Assembly: GCA_905221605.1 (NCBI GenBank)
Contig: CAJNDS010002590.1
Span: forward strand, 931,918-995,917
Length of the DNA: 64,000 bases
DNA from: Symbiodinium natans
Lineage: Eukaryota > Sar > Dinophyceae > Suessiales > Symbiodiniaceae
Reading direction: 5' to 3'
Part shown: positions 31,736 to 44,106 of the stretch, piece by piece
Numbering within the stretch: position 1 is the stretch's first letter
Layout: each line of letters begins with the position of its first letter
The notes under the pieces: model-generated
Databases searched by the model: none
What the model saw: only the letters and a program-made list of their open reading frames with translations
Told to the model about the DNA's origin: nothing
Translations under genes and position numbers: made by a program

Positions 31736-32400
31736 ATTCTGCTACTACCCTGGCAAGTTCAGAGTTCGGAGTTCAAGAAAGTTGGTTTTGGGGCCAATTT
31801 GGGGGGGGCGCTTTGGGAAAGGCTTTCTGGCGAAGGCTTTCAGCTCGGCCCATCACACCCTCAGCCCCCGAAGAAAGTCCTGGGGCCCAACGCTGAACTT
31901 TGCGCGCTTCTGCACCCTCTTCCTTGGCCACAGGCGTGGCTCGGCTGCTAGGATCGGGGCGGAGAGGATACCAGGCCCTGTAAAGCTCCAGCCCCATGTT
32001 CTCGATCCCCCAAGCCCTGATGAGGAAACGGAGCCCGGCCTTCCCTTTTGGAGATTTGCATTTGGCCTTGTGGTCTAGGTTGTCTAGGTTGTTGAGGTTG
32101 TTAGGTCGACAAGCGCTTTGAGATCAGCCGCAGGAATGATCGCCTTCAGTCCCTGAACCCCTGCGCATGTTCAGCACGGCAACCTTCTATACTGTGCACC
32201 AATATGAACCCTTGGAGCTTATTTCTTGATCCTCCTCCCCCCCGCAACCTTTGCTTTGTTTAAGGCTTCCCATGATGAAAATATGCCCAAGTTTCTGAAA
32301 CCGCTCCTCTTTTCGGTCCACGGCTAGGGCAAAGTCCTCGATACCACACCGTTACACACAAACACACAACACACAACACAAAACACACACACCCCACACA

Positions 32401-32490
32401 CACATTCTCTCTCTCTCTCTCTCCTCTTCTCCTTCTTCGTCTTCCTCTTCTTCTTCTTCTTCTTCTTCTTCTTCTTCTTCTTCTTCTTCT
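32401..32490. repeat. (CT)n then (CTT)n microsatellite
   Basis: CTCTCT at 32406-32422 and CTTCTT to about 32490, preceded by a CA-rich stretch from 32345. Frames here are Lys/Arg or Ser/Phe repeats. Confidence 0.95.
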
Positions 32491-32835
32491 GCTGCTGGGC
32501 ATGAGGTGGCGGCTCTGCTCTTGTGCTGCTAGTCCCTGAACCTCCGCATGCAATGCGTGCCCTTCGCTCGTGGTCGGAATGGCAACACAGTGTAAACACG
32601 GAGGCTATTGGTACTGAGGAGTTCCATGGAGTTCCCGCGCATGCGCATCTAGAAACCTGCTCCCGCTCTCTCTCTCTCTCTCTCTGTGAACATCTGAAAG
32701 TCAAAGAACCTCTACAGGTTTCGTTCGCAGTGCAAATTGTAGGTGGTCGACCTGCTCGCCACGATTTTACGGTGAGAAGACAGTAGGTGCTGAAGCAAGA
32801 AGGGCGCAGGCTCAGCGCATCTTAGCGTGGCATAC

Positions 32836-33060
32836 CACGACTGGACACTTTGTCTTCACAGCGCGCCTCAGGAACGTCCTCCTCTTCCTCCAGCTGTCTT
32901 CTCTCTTGCTGTTCTTTGCCTTCCTCCTGGGTCAGGGTGGGGCAGGTGGGGCAGGGTGGAGGCCTTGTCCCAGGTGCCTTTCCAGGAACCAACAGCCCAT
33001 CGACCCGAACGAAGCAAAAGCCCGTGGAAAGCTGACTCCAGCTGTTGTTGGCCCGATGCG
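32836..33060 (-). CDS. coding exon, acidic coiled region with CPTC, unrecognised
   Basis: 225 bp. It follows a strong acceptor (GAGCTTTTTTTAG) and ends before GTATGC, and the phase is consistent over the full length. The peptide has a hydrophobic start (STGFCFVRVDGLLVPGKAP), a Pro/Cys stretch (PPPCPTCPT) and a charged helix (QEEGKEQQERRQLEEEEDVP). It is one of the best-supported single exons in the window. No family recognised. Confidence 0.58.
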
Positions 33061-33270
33061 CTAAAAAAAGCTCGCCCGAAAGTTACTGAACACCAGTTCA
33101 ACTTGGCATCAGGATGTTTGTGGTACAATGGCTGAATGTTCAACAACCCAAAGCATCAAAGGCACTCACTGATGGTTTCTCATTTGGTGTTTGTGAAGAC
33201 AAATAAGCAGCTCAGATTTGAGTAGCAACGAGCAGCTAACGCACAATGGTCAAAAAGTCTCTGAGGACAC

Positions 33271-33525
33271 CAAGAACATGCCCTGTCTCCTTGAGCCTCT
33301 GCTCACGGCGTTGGCGACGCTCCTCCACACAAAGGGGACTGAAGCGCCCTGCGAAAAGACCATGGACTTACAGAGCACTGGGAGAGACCCAGAACACCAC
33401 AAGACACGAACTAAAAAAGCTCAGAAGGCTCACTATAATGTCAGGGGCCTCCCTCTCGAGCTCCGCACGGCGCTGGCGTGCTTCACGGAGCTCAGGGGAG
33501 TGGCGCGTCTCAGTGGGCCGCATGC
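33271..33525 (-). CDS. two Arg/Glu-rich helical exons, unrecognised
   Basis: Exon 33434-33525 follows GAGACTGTTCAG and ends before GTGAGC; the peptide reads PELREARQRRAELEREAPD. Exon 33271-33348 follows GTCTTTTCGCAG and ends before GTGTCC (VEERRQRREQRLKETGHVL). The two peptides resemble each other, suggesting a charged coiled-coil repeat. Their phases do not join directly, so a small exon may lie between them or one boundary is wrong. Confidence 0.45.
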
Positions 33526-33674
33526 CTGAACAGTCTCGAAAGGTGACAAAGGCCTCATTGGGGATCCTCTTTCGGAACCCTGTTAAGGTCTCTGAAGAAA
33601 CTTGTCAACCTTAGATTCCTTAGAGATATGGACACAAACCGCGCCAATCCTAACCCGGGTTCTGATGTTAGCTC

Positions 33675-33765
33675 AACTTGGGATGTTCCCCCCTGTACTA
33701 ACAGTCCTTCATAGGGCCTATAATAACGGGGTACTCTCATCTCAATTATTAAGGACTGTTACAAC
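33675..33765. repeat. fold-back (MITE-like) repeat, copy 2
   Basis: It begins ACTTGGGATGTTCCC and contains TAACAGTCCTT with the inverted partner AAGGACTGTTA about 60 bp later. It is related to copies at 5741-5848 and 34431-34504. The outer right arm is missing. Confidence 0.65.
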
Positions 33766-34416
33766 ACTATCAGAGCCAGGATGCCAGAGGCCCACATGGA
33801 GTCGAAGACGGCTTCCTGCGCCAGCTGCCGCGGCGTCTTGCGGCGGTACCGCTTCTCCTGAGAGATCTTTTTAGGTCCAACCTTGAGAGTCCCTTAAAGA
33901 GGCTTAGGGAGCCCAACAAGGGCCCCCCCATTAAGCTTCCAGCGGTTCGAAGTTTGAAGTCTCCCTTCCAGGGCACTGTCTTCTGAAATCCGAGTGGTCT
34001 CCGACCTCCAGCTCTACGGGAACATCCCCCTGAGCAGGTTACAGACGTGCAAGGGCAATCTGAAGTATGTCCAGGGCTATGTCTGGTCAGGCACACCAAA
34101 TCTCCTGCCCTTGAGCATGCTGTTCCAGACTCCCCCTAAACATACTCCCGCTTAGCAGTCTAGTTCAATTGTGAGGTGTGGTGTGCTGCTGCTTGTGAAT
34201 AGTGGCTCCTAGTCACACCCGATCTGCTTCGACTCCAAAGACAACCCAATTTACTTTCAATTCAAACGGGAACAGACGTAAGAACACTGAACGCTGCAAG
34301 CGTCTTTCGTTGGCTTCGCTTCGGCCGATTCTTGGTCCTCCTCCTCCTGCGTGGCAAGCTGGCTGCCAGACTCATGCCAGGCTGTCCGCAAATGTCTACA
34401 GGGGTCGAAAAAAAAA

Positions 34417-34521
34417 AGGAGCAACCCCTAAACTTGGGATGTTCCCCCTTATACTAACAATCCTTAACCCCCTGTTGTCATCCCTATTAAGGACTGTTAG
34501 AGTAAGGAGCAACCCTTAAAC
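34417..34521. repeat. fold-back repeat copy 3 with flanking direct repeats
   Basis: The core at 34431-34504 (CTTGGGATGTTCCCCCTTAT through TAAGGACTGTTAG) is flanked by near-identical direct repeats AGGAGCAACCC(C/T)TAAAC at 34417-34433 and 34505-34521. These look like a target-site duplication of unusual length, or part of the element. Confidence 0.65.
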
Positions 34522-34564
34522 CCCAAACACAGCTAAAATCCCCTCTGCCGGCCTTGGCATCGAC

Positions 34565-34708
34565 CTTCTGCTTGCCGGTTCCGTCACAAAACATGCAGTC
34601 CTGTCTCGCGAACTCTTGTGAAGGGAGCTTGATCGAAATTTCGGGGTGAGCACAGTGCGCAACCCGTAACCATTGAACATCTCCTTGGCCCACAAACAGC
34701 TCCGGAAA
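34565..34708 (-). CDS. probable exon with one CxxCxGxG motif
   Basis: 48 codons in phase after a CCAG acceptor and before GTCGAT. The peptide contains FPELFVGQGDVQWLRVAHC and CMFCDGTGK, the latter matching one CxxCxGxG unit as in DnaJ-type zinc regions. One unit alone does not establish that family. Confidence 0.45.
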
Positions 34709-36280
34709 CTGGAGAAATTCAGGAGAGGAACTGGCTGACGCCACCGCACGACTGACGAACTAATGCAGTGAGTCTCAAGATGTCCTTTTCAGGTCTCGGA
34801 GAATGCTAAACATCACAATGCGCACAGATCGCACTCCCGGTCCACCGTTCGCCCATGAACTGCCCTCAATTCAACTCCCCCCCTGCCCCTGACACGCGAA
34901 ACGACCTGTTTGCTGACGGCATTCCGGCCAGTGCCGTTGCAGAAGGTACCTTGAGCTGGGTGATCATGTTCATTGAACATGTTCGCACATGGGTGCAGCA
35001 CCCGTGTGCAGAAGGATTCTGTAACGAACACAGCGATATCCACGACGGCTATTGCGACGCTGCGACTGTGACCTGTGCTCCTACCGCTCGTACCGCTGCA
35101 ACTGCTGTGTGCTGACGACATTTCCTACTGGATAGGTGTATTGCGACTCATGCTAGGGGCCATGCTGATGTCCTACTGAATTATGATTGCGGAGTTGGGC
35201 AGCACCTGCAATGTGCGAACAACCTACCGTCAGCTAGCTCACTTTCCAACATGCTGGCCAAACACACAGACAGAAAGCACGGAACAGCTGTACTGCACTT
35301 ATTGCGCATGTAACAACACATCGCAATGGTAAGTCCATTGGACCACTCTCTTGCAGGTGGTAAGGTACTTCTAGCTAGCCACGAAACATTCGGTCGAAGA
35401 CAAACAAACACGGCTAAAACACCCCACCCCCCCATTCTTGAGCAACAAATCCGCCCCATGTACTGCAGCAGTACGCGAATGGAAACTACTGGACGACAAA
35501 AAACAAAGAGCGTCGATACCAGGAACAACAAAACACGGGGTCATACGGCGACGTGCACTGAGGAGGTATGTGCTGGAACGAGGTAGATCCATTATGTACG
35601 CGACCACCATGCAACAAGGCCTCAATATTAACACACACACACACACAGACACTTACACAGTTGTTTGGGTTTCGGCACGCTGGCGGTCGACGGCGCATAT
35701 TATATATCGGTGCACGCTTTGCAGCATACATACCTCTCCCCAGTTCTTTGAATTACATCGGCGACTTGCACGGTGACTTCTTGGTGCAGGCACTGGCATG
35801 CAGCGTGAAGATCCACCCGGAAGAGCGCTGAGAACGGAACGTGCCGAACAAAGTATCGGAGGCTCCCTTTTTTGGGTCTGGCGTCTCATGTCCTAGGAAC
35901 CTTTGTGGCGCCCTGTGTTTCCAAGGTGCAAGAAGGAGCTTCCTCTGAAGCAGCTTTCGGCTTGCTGGCCTCGCGAGGCGCACAAAGTGTCTTTCAGAAT
36001 TTCACGCCCGGATTGATGTTTTACTAAACCCTGGTAAGAGCCCTCAACCCTAAACCCTAACATGGCCCCAAAAAGGGGGGAACACATGTCCCGAGGGCCT
36101 TCAGGGATTGAGCTGACATCTTCAGGACTGGCGAGGCGTGGCTCTCAAACAAGGGGTTCTGAAACGCAGAATATGCACTGGGATGAACTCAGAAGTTGAC
36201 CCAGAGGGCTTCTGATTCCCTGACTGTAGCTCTATGGCCGCCCGGAGACAGGGGCGGACATGGAGACACGTTCTGTCAAG
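34709..36280. other. stretch without a confidently read gene
   Basis: I see only short open frames, a (CA)n run at about 35629-35648 and a CCCTAAACCCTAA fragment near 36047. A plus-strand frame at 34855-35115 is open but has no supporting motif. Confidence 0.4.
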
Positions 36281-36425
36281 TTATGTTCTGTCCAACGCTG
36301 TAAAGACGCCGCACTTGTTGGGTGTCTCTGGCGCGAGTGGTTTCTGAGGGGTCCAGGGCCCAGGATGCACCCCCAATGCGGGGAGTGAGGCCTCCTCCTC
36401 GTCAGTTTCGGTGAGCTCCTGAATT
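36281..36425 (-). CDS. probable terminal exon, unrecognised
   Basis: It follows the acceptor CTTTCCACCCACAG and runs 47 codons to TAA. The peptide is acidic, then Pro-rich (IQELTETDEEEASLPALG, then PETPNKCGVFTALDRT). An overlapping frame upstream of 36425 ends in the same acceptor region. Confidence 0.48.
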
Positions 36426-37751
36426 CTGTGGGTGGAAAGCGGGAAGTTGATCAACATCGGGATTGTCGCTGGATTTCGCATGGCTTGCGGACTGTGCCAC
36501 TTCTTCCCCCAACATCCCCTGAAAGAATTGTTTAGGACCAACACCCAAAAAATAGATCGGGACCTTCGTGGACCAAACAACCGGATCCCAGTGTAAAGGC
36601 CAGCTGATGCCCAAGGAACTAGTAACTAGACAAAGCACAAGCAAGGCCTTACCTAAAACACGCCCACGTTGAACCGAAGTTGAACCCTGACTCCCTAAAG
36701 ATGCAGGCCAGGCACCTCAACAATCTCCTCAGGGGGTAAAGATGCCAGGCGCTCGACCTCAAAGGCCAGGTCCTGCCCAAAATGTGGAGGTTGGGGGGGC
36801 AGAGGCTCCTATCCCGTTGAGGGCTCTTCGGTTGCGCACCGTGACCGCGGCCTGTATACCTCACGCACAACACCTCAGCAAGCGTGCAGGATGCAACTTA
36901 TGCTATCCTCTGCAGCTCAGGGAAGTTGGAACAACTGGACTCACAGAGCTCTGAATATCGGATCCCCGCACAGCCTAGATCCAAAGTCCTCCAGCTCTTC
37001 GGCGTCACCCTCAACTTTCAGGCAATACCTTGGGACCGTCGGAGCTTCGAAACTTTCCATGAGATGCTTAACATGTCGGATTATCACATCGGCCTCACTC
37101 TCTGTTGTTGAAGCGTCTTTGGTGCCAAGGCAGCTACTGTTACTTGGGATTTGAGGTGCTAAAGGTCATCCTCCGCAGTGTTGCGTCTCCATGTGCTCGC
37201 GAAGATTCCCCAAAGACTTGTGCAAGCACCACGACCCAAACACGACCCAAACAAAACTTTCCAACCTTCACCTGCCAACCCATGTTAAGGCACGCCCTCC
37301 CTCCACCAACTCCGCCGCCTACTAAACGAAGCTGTCCCCATGCTGCCTCTCGAGCTCGACGCCGCTGACCAGGAGGCCCAAGGACTCGACCTAAGGAGAA
37401 TCTGGGGCGCCTGTTCTCGGGAGAAGCACCTTTCTGATGCTCACGTATCGCTCGGCCCCTTTTGTGCTCTTGTCCGGCCCAATGCCCTTTTCATCTTTAC
37501 GCTCGAATTACTGCTCGTCTTTTCAAGGCCCAAGACTGAATCTGATCTTCCTCTGCGCTGCCTTTAGCCAGCATATTTCCAACAACTATATCCAGGGTGC
37601 CTCTATTGAGAATTGGTGACCCGCGAGTATGCGAAGTTCGTCGTCCGGGGATCCCGGAAAGGGGCAAGGGAGCCAAGAAAGAAACAGAGTTTTGAACAAG
37701 AAGGCCTGGAAAGCATACATACTCAAACTTCAAGGCTTGGCCAGATTCCCC

Positions 37752-38129
37752 TCAACCCTCGAGCCCTGCCCACCCTACTCCCCAGCCCCCATTCCCATGG
37801 AGGGTGCACCAAAAGCCCGAAATTGCTGGGGTCCTAGCTACTAAAGCCAGCGCAACATGCACAAAGATCCTTGAATCACCATGGAGAAGCTGCCATCTCA
37901 GATGCAAATTGGTCAAGAAGTGCATCCTTCCCATTCCCATCGCCCTGAAATAAGCTCGGCCCCACACCAGTTTTCGCAGCCTCTGGCGCCTGGACTTTGC
38001 CTCACACTGCACAACTGTTTCGGCAGGGCCACATATTTCCAAGCCTGGCTTCAAGAGTTCGTGCAAAATCAAGCCTTGGGCCTCTTGGGAATCGGTTCTC
38101 TGTCGCTTTGCTTGGGTGTGCCATGGCAC
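37752..38129 (-). CDS. open region likely containing an exon, unrecognised
   Basis: A 125-codon minus-strand frame with coding-like parts (EAQGLILHELLKPGLEICG; RRQRLRKLVWGRAYFRAMG). Exact exon limits are not clear. The Gly/Trp-rich end towards 37752 is probably intron. Confidence 0.35.
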   Translation of the reverse strand: MPWHTQAKRQRTDSQEAQGLILHELLKPGLEICGPAETVVQCEAKSRRQRLRKLVWGRAYFRAMGMGRMHFLTNLHLRWQLLHGDSRIFVHVALALVARTPAISGFWCTLHGNGGWGVGWAGLEG

Positions 38130-38825
38130 ATATTTGTTTACCTCGTACGGAAACGGCTACTGCAAGAGAGCAAAGCATCCACGGCACAAGGTCAAGGCCT
38201 CTGAGCGTTTGTTCAACGTGTTCAAAGCAAGAGGGAAGGCTCGAGCTTCGCAGCTTTCAAGTCTCGGACCCGTTCTGTGCTCAAGGTAGAAACCACCTCA
38301 AATCACCTCTGCAATCAAGGGGAGGCTTTTCTGATCTTTTCTCGGTCAGCAATCCGGACGTGAACCCCAACACTGGGCGACAAGGAGCAATCTTCTTGAT
38401 TTCCTCCCGCTGCTTTCGCAGATTCTCGACCTGTCACATCTCACATACAATGAAGATGAGCAGGAGGAATGGCTCGTGGGGCCTCGTAAGTCGTTGGAGG
38501 CTTCGGGAATTGCCTCATGCTCTGCTGCATATATGCGTGGCAACAAAAGGCTCAACAACCTGAATGCAGCCTGACACCAGCAAACCGAAGCTCTTCACCC
38601 TAATTCCCCTAAATCCTATTTCAAAAAGATGATGCAACGCAGCCCGTGCTGAAAACTTTAGGGGTTCGGCACTTGCCACTTGGATGGTTTGAAGGCTGCG
38701 GTGGGGGCTGGGGCTTGCTGGCCTCCTGCTCAGACGGAGCTTGCTGATTCGTGGCAGCCTGACAAGGCTCTCAGCAACCCCGACGTCGCAACGCCTTCAG
38801 AGTTCTAGGTTTAGGTTACTTTTGT

Positions 38826-38831
38826 ATGTCC

Positions 38832-38873
<42 letters not shown>

Positions 38874-38935
38874 TATGTATGCATGTATGCATGCATGTAT
38901 GTATGTTGTGTATTTTTATGTATGTATGTAGGGTT
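38826..38935. repeat. (GTCT)n and (ATGT)n microsatellites
   Basis: About ten GTCT units at 38832-38872, then GCATGTAT/ATGT repeats. Confidence 0.95.
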
Positions 38936-39305
38936 TACATTCGTTCCGGCTTAGTTCCCTCCCAAACTACAAGTACTGGCCAATAGAAGGAGATTTGGAT
39001 GCACATGACTAAGATAGACTGTGAACGGGGACCCTTCACGACCCCAGGCCCAATATCCTACAAACCACCGTAGGCTGCGGAAACACTCTTAGACTCCAGA
39101 TCGGATGACCACTTGTGCGGTAAAAACCAACCCTTGAACTTGAAGTGCTGATATCGGCCTTCTTCCTGGGGCTCTGCGTCTTCTTCTGCTTCGGGGGCAG
39201 CTTGTCGCTTTGGGCTTTTTCCCACGCGATCCTTCGGGCAAGGGAAGAATGGGATGGAGAGTCATGTTCAGGGCTGCTGTGGCTGAGGACATCCTTGAAA
39301 CTCAC

Positions 39306-39470
39306 AGCTCCATGCTGGCTTTACGTGTGCGGATAAGTCTGGCCCGGTGGTCCGGACTTGAGGTCCTGGGATCGTTCTGCCAGGCAAGATCCACCAGTCT
39401 CATGATTCGCAGCCTCTCGTGGACATCGAACTGCTTGCGGATCTGCTCATTCCTTGCGTAGCGGGGCCGA
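39306..39470 (-). CDS. probable coding exon, unrecognised
   Basis: It ends before a consensus donor GTGAGT. The peptide is strongly coding-like and charged (NEQIRKQFDVHERLRIMRLV, then DLAWQNDP and RARLIRTRKASME). The 5' limit is uncertain: an in-frame TGA lies near 39492 and several AGs follow it. No family recognised. Confidence 0.42.
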
Positions 39471-42044
39471 GCCGTGAACAAAGCAACATGTCATCCAATC
39501 ACGAAACATCCGTGAATAGCTTCACGCCTGGCACCAAGAGAAACCTTGCCCAATGCTTCAGCGATGAGAAGCTGTTTCCGACACGCACTCCGCAATCATC
39601 CCCAGAAAAGCCGGAGAAAAAGCCCGGATGCTTTTGGGGAAAGCCGCAAACCCTTCAAGAAGCACTGCGGGAACTGGAGATGCAGTCACTCTGTTGTGAG
39701 CCAAGAAGTCTCCATCTGGTGGGGGCACCGCTGCTTGGGGGGGGAAGGCTAGGGGGCGGGCGGGCGGGCGGCGGGCGGGCAGGGGCCTCTAGGGATCCTG
39801 GTCTACAATGACCGAGTTGCTGCTTCTGCCGGGCTCGGCGCTCTTCTCGGGGGCACCACTGCAGGTCTTCCAGTTGTAGCCCATGCTTCTCCAGGTACCT
39901 TCTACAAGCGACTCAGGCCCTTCAGGAGCCCTTAAGAGGGCTGAGGGGCTGGGGTCAGGGTTTCTTCGCTTGCAGTGTCCCAACACAAAGATCCCCAGAA
40001 TTTGACGGCCGCTCATCTAGCTTCAAAATCTGAGTCCGGCCCCATTTGCATTCGCAGGCCATGCTGACAGCATTGCTGGAAACCTTGGTGCAAACCTTTA
40101 TGCTTCCGTGGTTTTCGGCAAGCCCGGAGACACCTTCTAGGGCGAGGCGCTTGAGGGTACAAGCCTGGCTGAAGAGACACTTTCCCGGAACTGGCTCCAC
40201 AAGCGGGCGCAGCATCTCTCAGCCCCTGTGCACCCTCAACATCCTTATGATGTCAGCTGGCGCGACGGCTTTCCGCCAAAAAAACTGCGGGGAACTCCGC
40301 AAAACTCTTCTAAAACCCTGAACACCTCAATCAAGTGCCACAGTGCCACAAACCCTCGTCCGTACTCCACACTGAACATCCTGGTTAACTCTGCACCCTT
40401 GCCACTCTCTGAGCCCGTGCCAGGCCTGGGTCCCACGTCCCTCCAGGACTCGAAGTGGTACCTTAAGGGTTGTTTGTGCCGCCTAGCTGACTCAGAGCAC
40501 TGCAGGGAAAGACACATGTTACTGCTTCTGTAGAACTCACAGACCTCTCTCTCTCCCTCATGCTGACTACCTTGGGATTAGGGGTGTAGGGTGTGGGTCG
40601 TGCTGCGAGACTGATTATTTAGTGGGCTTGCTGGAGGAAACGAGGACAACACCCTCAAGAATCTCGCAAAGGGCCGAGGCGCCACCAATTGTAGAAGGCA
40701 TGGACCGATTCAAGTGGCCTCATTTGTGGACACCGGACGTCGAATCCTATGCTCCAGCCTTGACTCTCCCAGCTCAGGCAAGCCTTCCTGAATTCTCATG
40801 AGGATCACGTGCCGAGGTTCAAACAAGCGTATCATCCTTGACAGCCCAGGCTCGTATGAGGGCCGCCGAGGTCGGGCACAGGCTGTTGCTCAGACCACTT
40901 CGCATTCCTGCAAGGACAACGACGGCTCCACATTTAGTCGGCAACATGAGTTTTCCGGTTTCCCACGCGTACTGGAATGACGGGCAAGATGGCTTTCCCA
41001 AACGCTGTAGCTGCATGGATAAATCTTTTCGAGCCCCGAGCGGTTAAGCACACCTGCACATACTGCCTGTGGTGTAAAGCATTCTTTGAACAGATCAACT
41101 GTGCGAGCGTGATCCTGGGCCGTGCGGCGGGAAGCTCATGATTCAGGGTCGAGGGGCCGTGAACACCTACCGCCCACCGCATCGAACCTCCGAACCGATT
41201 CTAGCACCCTCAGGGTGCTCAGGGTGCTCAGAAAAGTCCACGAAACTACTGGCAGACCCCCCATGAGCCGAACTCCCCTCATGCCCAAGCCTGCGGAAGA
41301 CAGGACCGAGAGCTTGGAAAAAGCCACAGCTTCGCAAGTCCTCCTCTCAAGGCTCTTTGGGGTGGAAGGGTGGAGGATGTGGAGGATTTGAAGTTTGAGG
41401 AGTTTCGACTAGCTTTTAAAAATAGTTCGCAGGATTTGCGAGGGCTAGGTTTGCTGTGATCAGTCTGGGGACTCTGAACTGTTGAGTCGGCCTGTTCTGG
41501 AAATCGCCTGCGGATCATCGTGAGCCCAAGTTTCCTCTGGGATGGCTTTGGGCTTCGGCGTGAAGTGCACAAGTTCAGGGCGCATGGCGTGCAAACACTG
41601 AAGTAAACCCTATAGGCCCCATGCAGGAGTATGCAATCCCCACTGTCCTCAATGTCAAGATTTCCAGACCTTTTCCATCCATGAACCCACTATGGACTTT
41701 GTCGCGAAGCAGGTTTGGGGCCCTAGGCGGAACCCCGCAAAAAGACACCAAGGCCCTTAGATTCCGGACTCGCGGGATCTTCGAAAACCGCAAGAGAGCA
41801 CTTACGAGGGGTCTTATGGTATGGCAAGGCCGGGCCTGTGATGGCAGATTGTCGTTGAAGGGAAGTGTCGAGTCGTAGATCTGCTTGTTGTCAGTGTCAG
41901 ACAGGTACCTGCATCAATCCGTCTGCGACTTGGCTTCCGCGACACTGACCCCCGTTTGCCCGACCAGCGCAAGGGGATAGCAACCCCAAAAAGCCCCACA
42001 CCAACCCCAATATCTTCCCAACCTGCAACAACTTAGGCCGAGCT
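39471..42044. other. stretch without a confidently read gene
   Basis: Only short frames of ambiguous coding character; GGGCGGGCGGGC repeats near 39760. I did not find a convincing phase-compatible exon here. Confidence 0.35.
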
Positions 42045-42135
42045 GCTCGTAAGCTTCCTGTATGAGTTGGAAGGCCAGGGTTTTGCTGGCCGTCTTGTCC
42101 GGATGGTGGATCAGCACCATCTTCCTTAGCTGGAA
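42045..42135 (-). CDS. J-domain (DnaJ/Hsp40) fragment
   Basis: After a pyrimidine-rich acceptor (GTGATTTTTTTGAAG) the exon reads FQLRKMVLIHHPDK and, after a short loop, AFQLIQEAYEQLG. This is helix II, the diagnostic HPD loop (His about 42105) and helix III of a J-domain, which stimulates Hsp70 ATPase activity (family knowledge). Helix I is not visible and would lie on an upstream exon. The donor near 42045 is uncertain. The rest of the gene is not identified. Confidence 0.6.
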
Positions 42136-43974
42136 CTTCAAAAAAATCACAAGCCCGCATCGGGCAAATCGACGTAGATGCAAATCATGGCAAATTGCAC
42201 GCAATCTGCCAAACAAAGAGCAGAGCATGACTTCGGACTTCCAGTATAGGCGAAACAAAGGCCGGCCGGATAGCGGTCGAAGGTGGAAGATCGCTAGGAA
42301 ACAATACATTGCCGTTCAGTGACCAGTAGCTTCCCTGCAAAGGCTACAGGCGCAGAGTACCCCAAGCTCTTCAGCCACGGCGCTTGTATGCTTCACGCAC
42401 CGACTCCTCTGCTGGGAAGGCCTCCGAAACCCAGGACTGAGGAATGATGAGTCAATGAGGAGCCTATACTTGACAAGTTTCCAGGCAGATTAACCTTTTG
42501 GAGCATTTTGACCATCTGATGAGCCCGCAAAGGTAACATCAAGAATGTGGCTAAGCTTGCTTACTCGACTATAAAGGGAGGCGCTGGGCTACTACAGCTA
42601 CACAGGAAGTGTTCGTGATGTCGGGAACTCAGGGGATGGACTTCACGACAAGCGAGGCAGCAAAGGTTGGTGGGTCCAAAGAGACATGGCGATTAAGAGT
42701 CTTGAAGCAGGGTGAATAACGGAAGGAAAGACAAACCCTGTTCGCCCCGCGACTTTCAACATCTCGACCCGAACAAAACCAGGCTAGATCAAGAACAAGC
42801 GCAAAAGTGCTGATTGGCGCCGTACGCGGCGCTGAACATCAGCACAGCGCCTCCTCGGAAACCTCCACACCCAATAGGGCATAGAGCTCGACGCCTTGGG
42901 GGGAAGCGGGCCAAAAGGGAGATCTTCTTTGGATGTCGCCACCGTTGTGCTTCTGTTGGGGGTTGGGGTTTGTTTTGTTGCGGACATGTCGTCATTTCAG
43001 GGAACTGCAGCTTCTGTAACGGTTAGGAAGCTTCCAGCTTGGGGCGCTTTCACTCGTCCTTAAACTGCAGGCGAGTCTATTCGTTGCCTCTTTTTTTGCT
43101 GCATTATCGTTGCCTCTTTGAGAAAAGCTCGGCACGCATAGCCGATCAACGATAGGGCAGATGAACGCCTGCGCCTGCAAACTTGGCGTGCAATGGACTC
43201 TGAAGGAAGGCGTAGGGCGTAGGCATACGCAACGAGGACTGCTTGCAGATCCCGAAGTCTGGTGAGAAAAGCGTGCACGCTGAAGAGGAGATGGTGAGGC
43301 ACTGATGGCACGTATGGGGTAGACGATTCAGCACTGTGACAGCACCACAATTACAACCACGACGTACCGACCTCGACTTAGCTCCTTATGCACGAAACTT
43401 GGCACACTTGCTGAAGCCCCACCCCCTACGCAAACTCAAGTCCAAGCTGCCTTGCAGCCGTTTTGCCAGCTGCACCTACCATGCAGGCAGATCTCGCACA
43501 CTCTCCGAGCCCAGCCACCCCCAAACAAAAAAACCGCAAAGGTCCGGGTGCCTTCGACCTAGAGTCATGGCAGAAAGCACAGGAAAAACTTCGGCGCGGC
43601 CAGACCAGTGTGCACTCAACTCGGTTCTCCCCAGGCGTATGGGCTTCGGAGCATGATATTCAGGCGCGCAAGCCTTCCACCCTGGCAACCTAAATCCCAA
43701 ATGCCCCTCTAGAGCGCTCTCTTCTGCGAGCAACTGCCTCAACCCCGGAAGCCTAGACTCCCCATGTGCCAAAGCGTCCAAAGGCCTTCTGGTGCGGAAC
43801 CCCTTCAAACAGAGCTTAACAAGCATGTAAGCAAGACTCTTAGGCTTGTAGGCTGCCGAACCAAGTTCCGGCCTTGTTTGGGAGCAGCTTCGACCTACGC
43901 TCGGCACGCTCAGCGCAGCGCTGAAGATAAGGCTTCCTGAGCAGCGCGTCGTGAGGAGCTTCCAGCCATGCTCG

Positions 43975-44106
43975 TCATGGCTCTGTAGCTTTTGCAGTAT
44001 CGGCTTTTTTTGTGGGCTTGTCGGCTTCGGGATTGGGGTCTTGATGGTATTCGGGGAGTCGAGGCGCTACGTCCGCTAGGTCGTTCCTTTCTTGCAACAG
44101 GCGCCT
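43975..44106 (-). CDS. probable terminal exon, charged tail
   Basis: It follows the acceptor CATCTTTCGCCTTGCAG and runs 43 codons to TGA. The peptide starts RRLLQERNDLADVAPRLPEY and ends in a Lys/Asp/Thr-rich tail (KPTKKADTAKATEP). No family recognised. Confidence 0.48.
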   Translation of the reverse strand, partial: RRLLQERNDLADVAPRLPEYHQDPNPEADKPTKKADTAKATEP

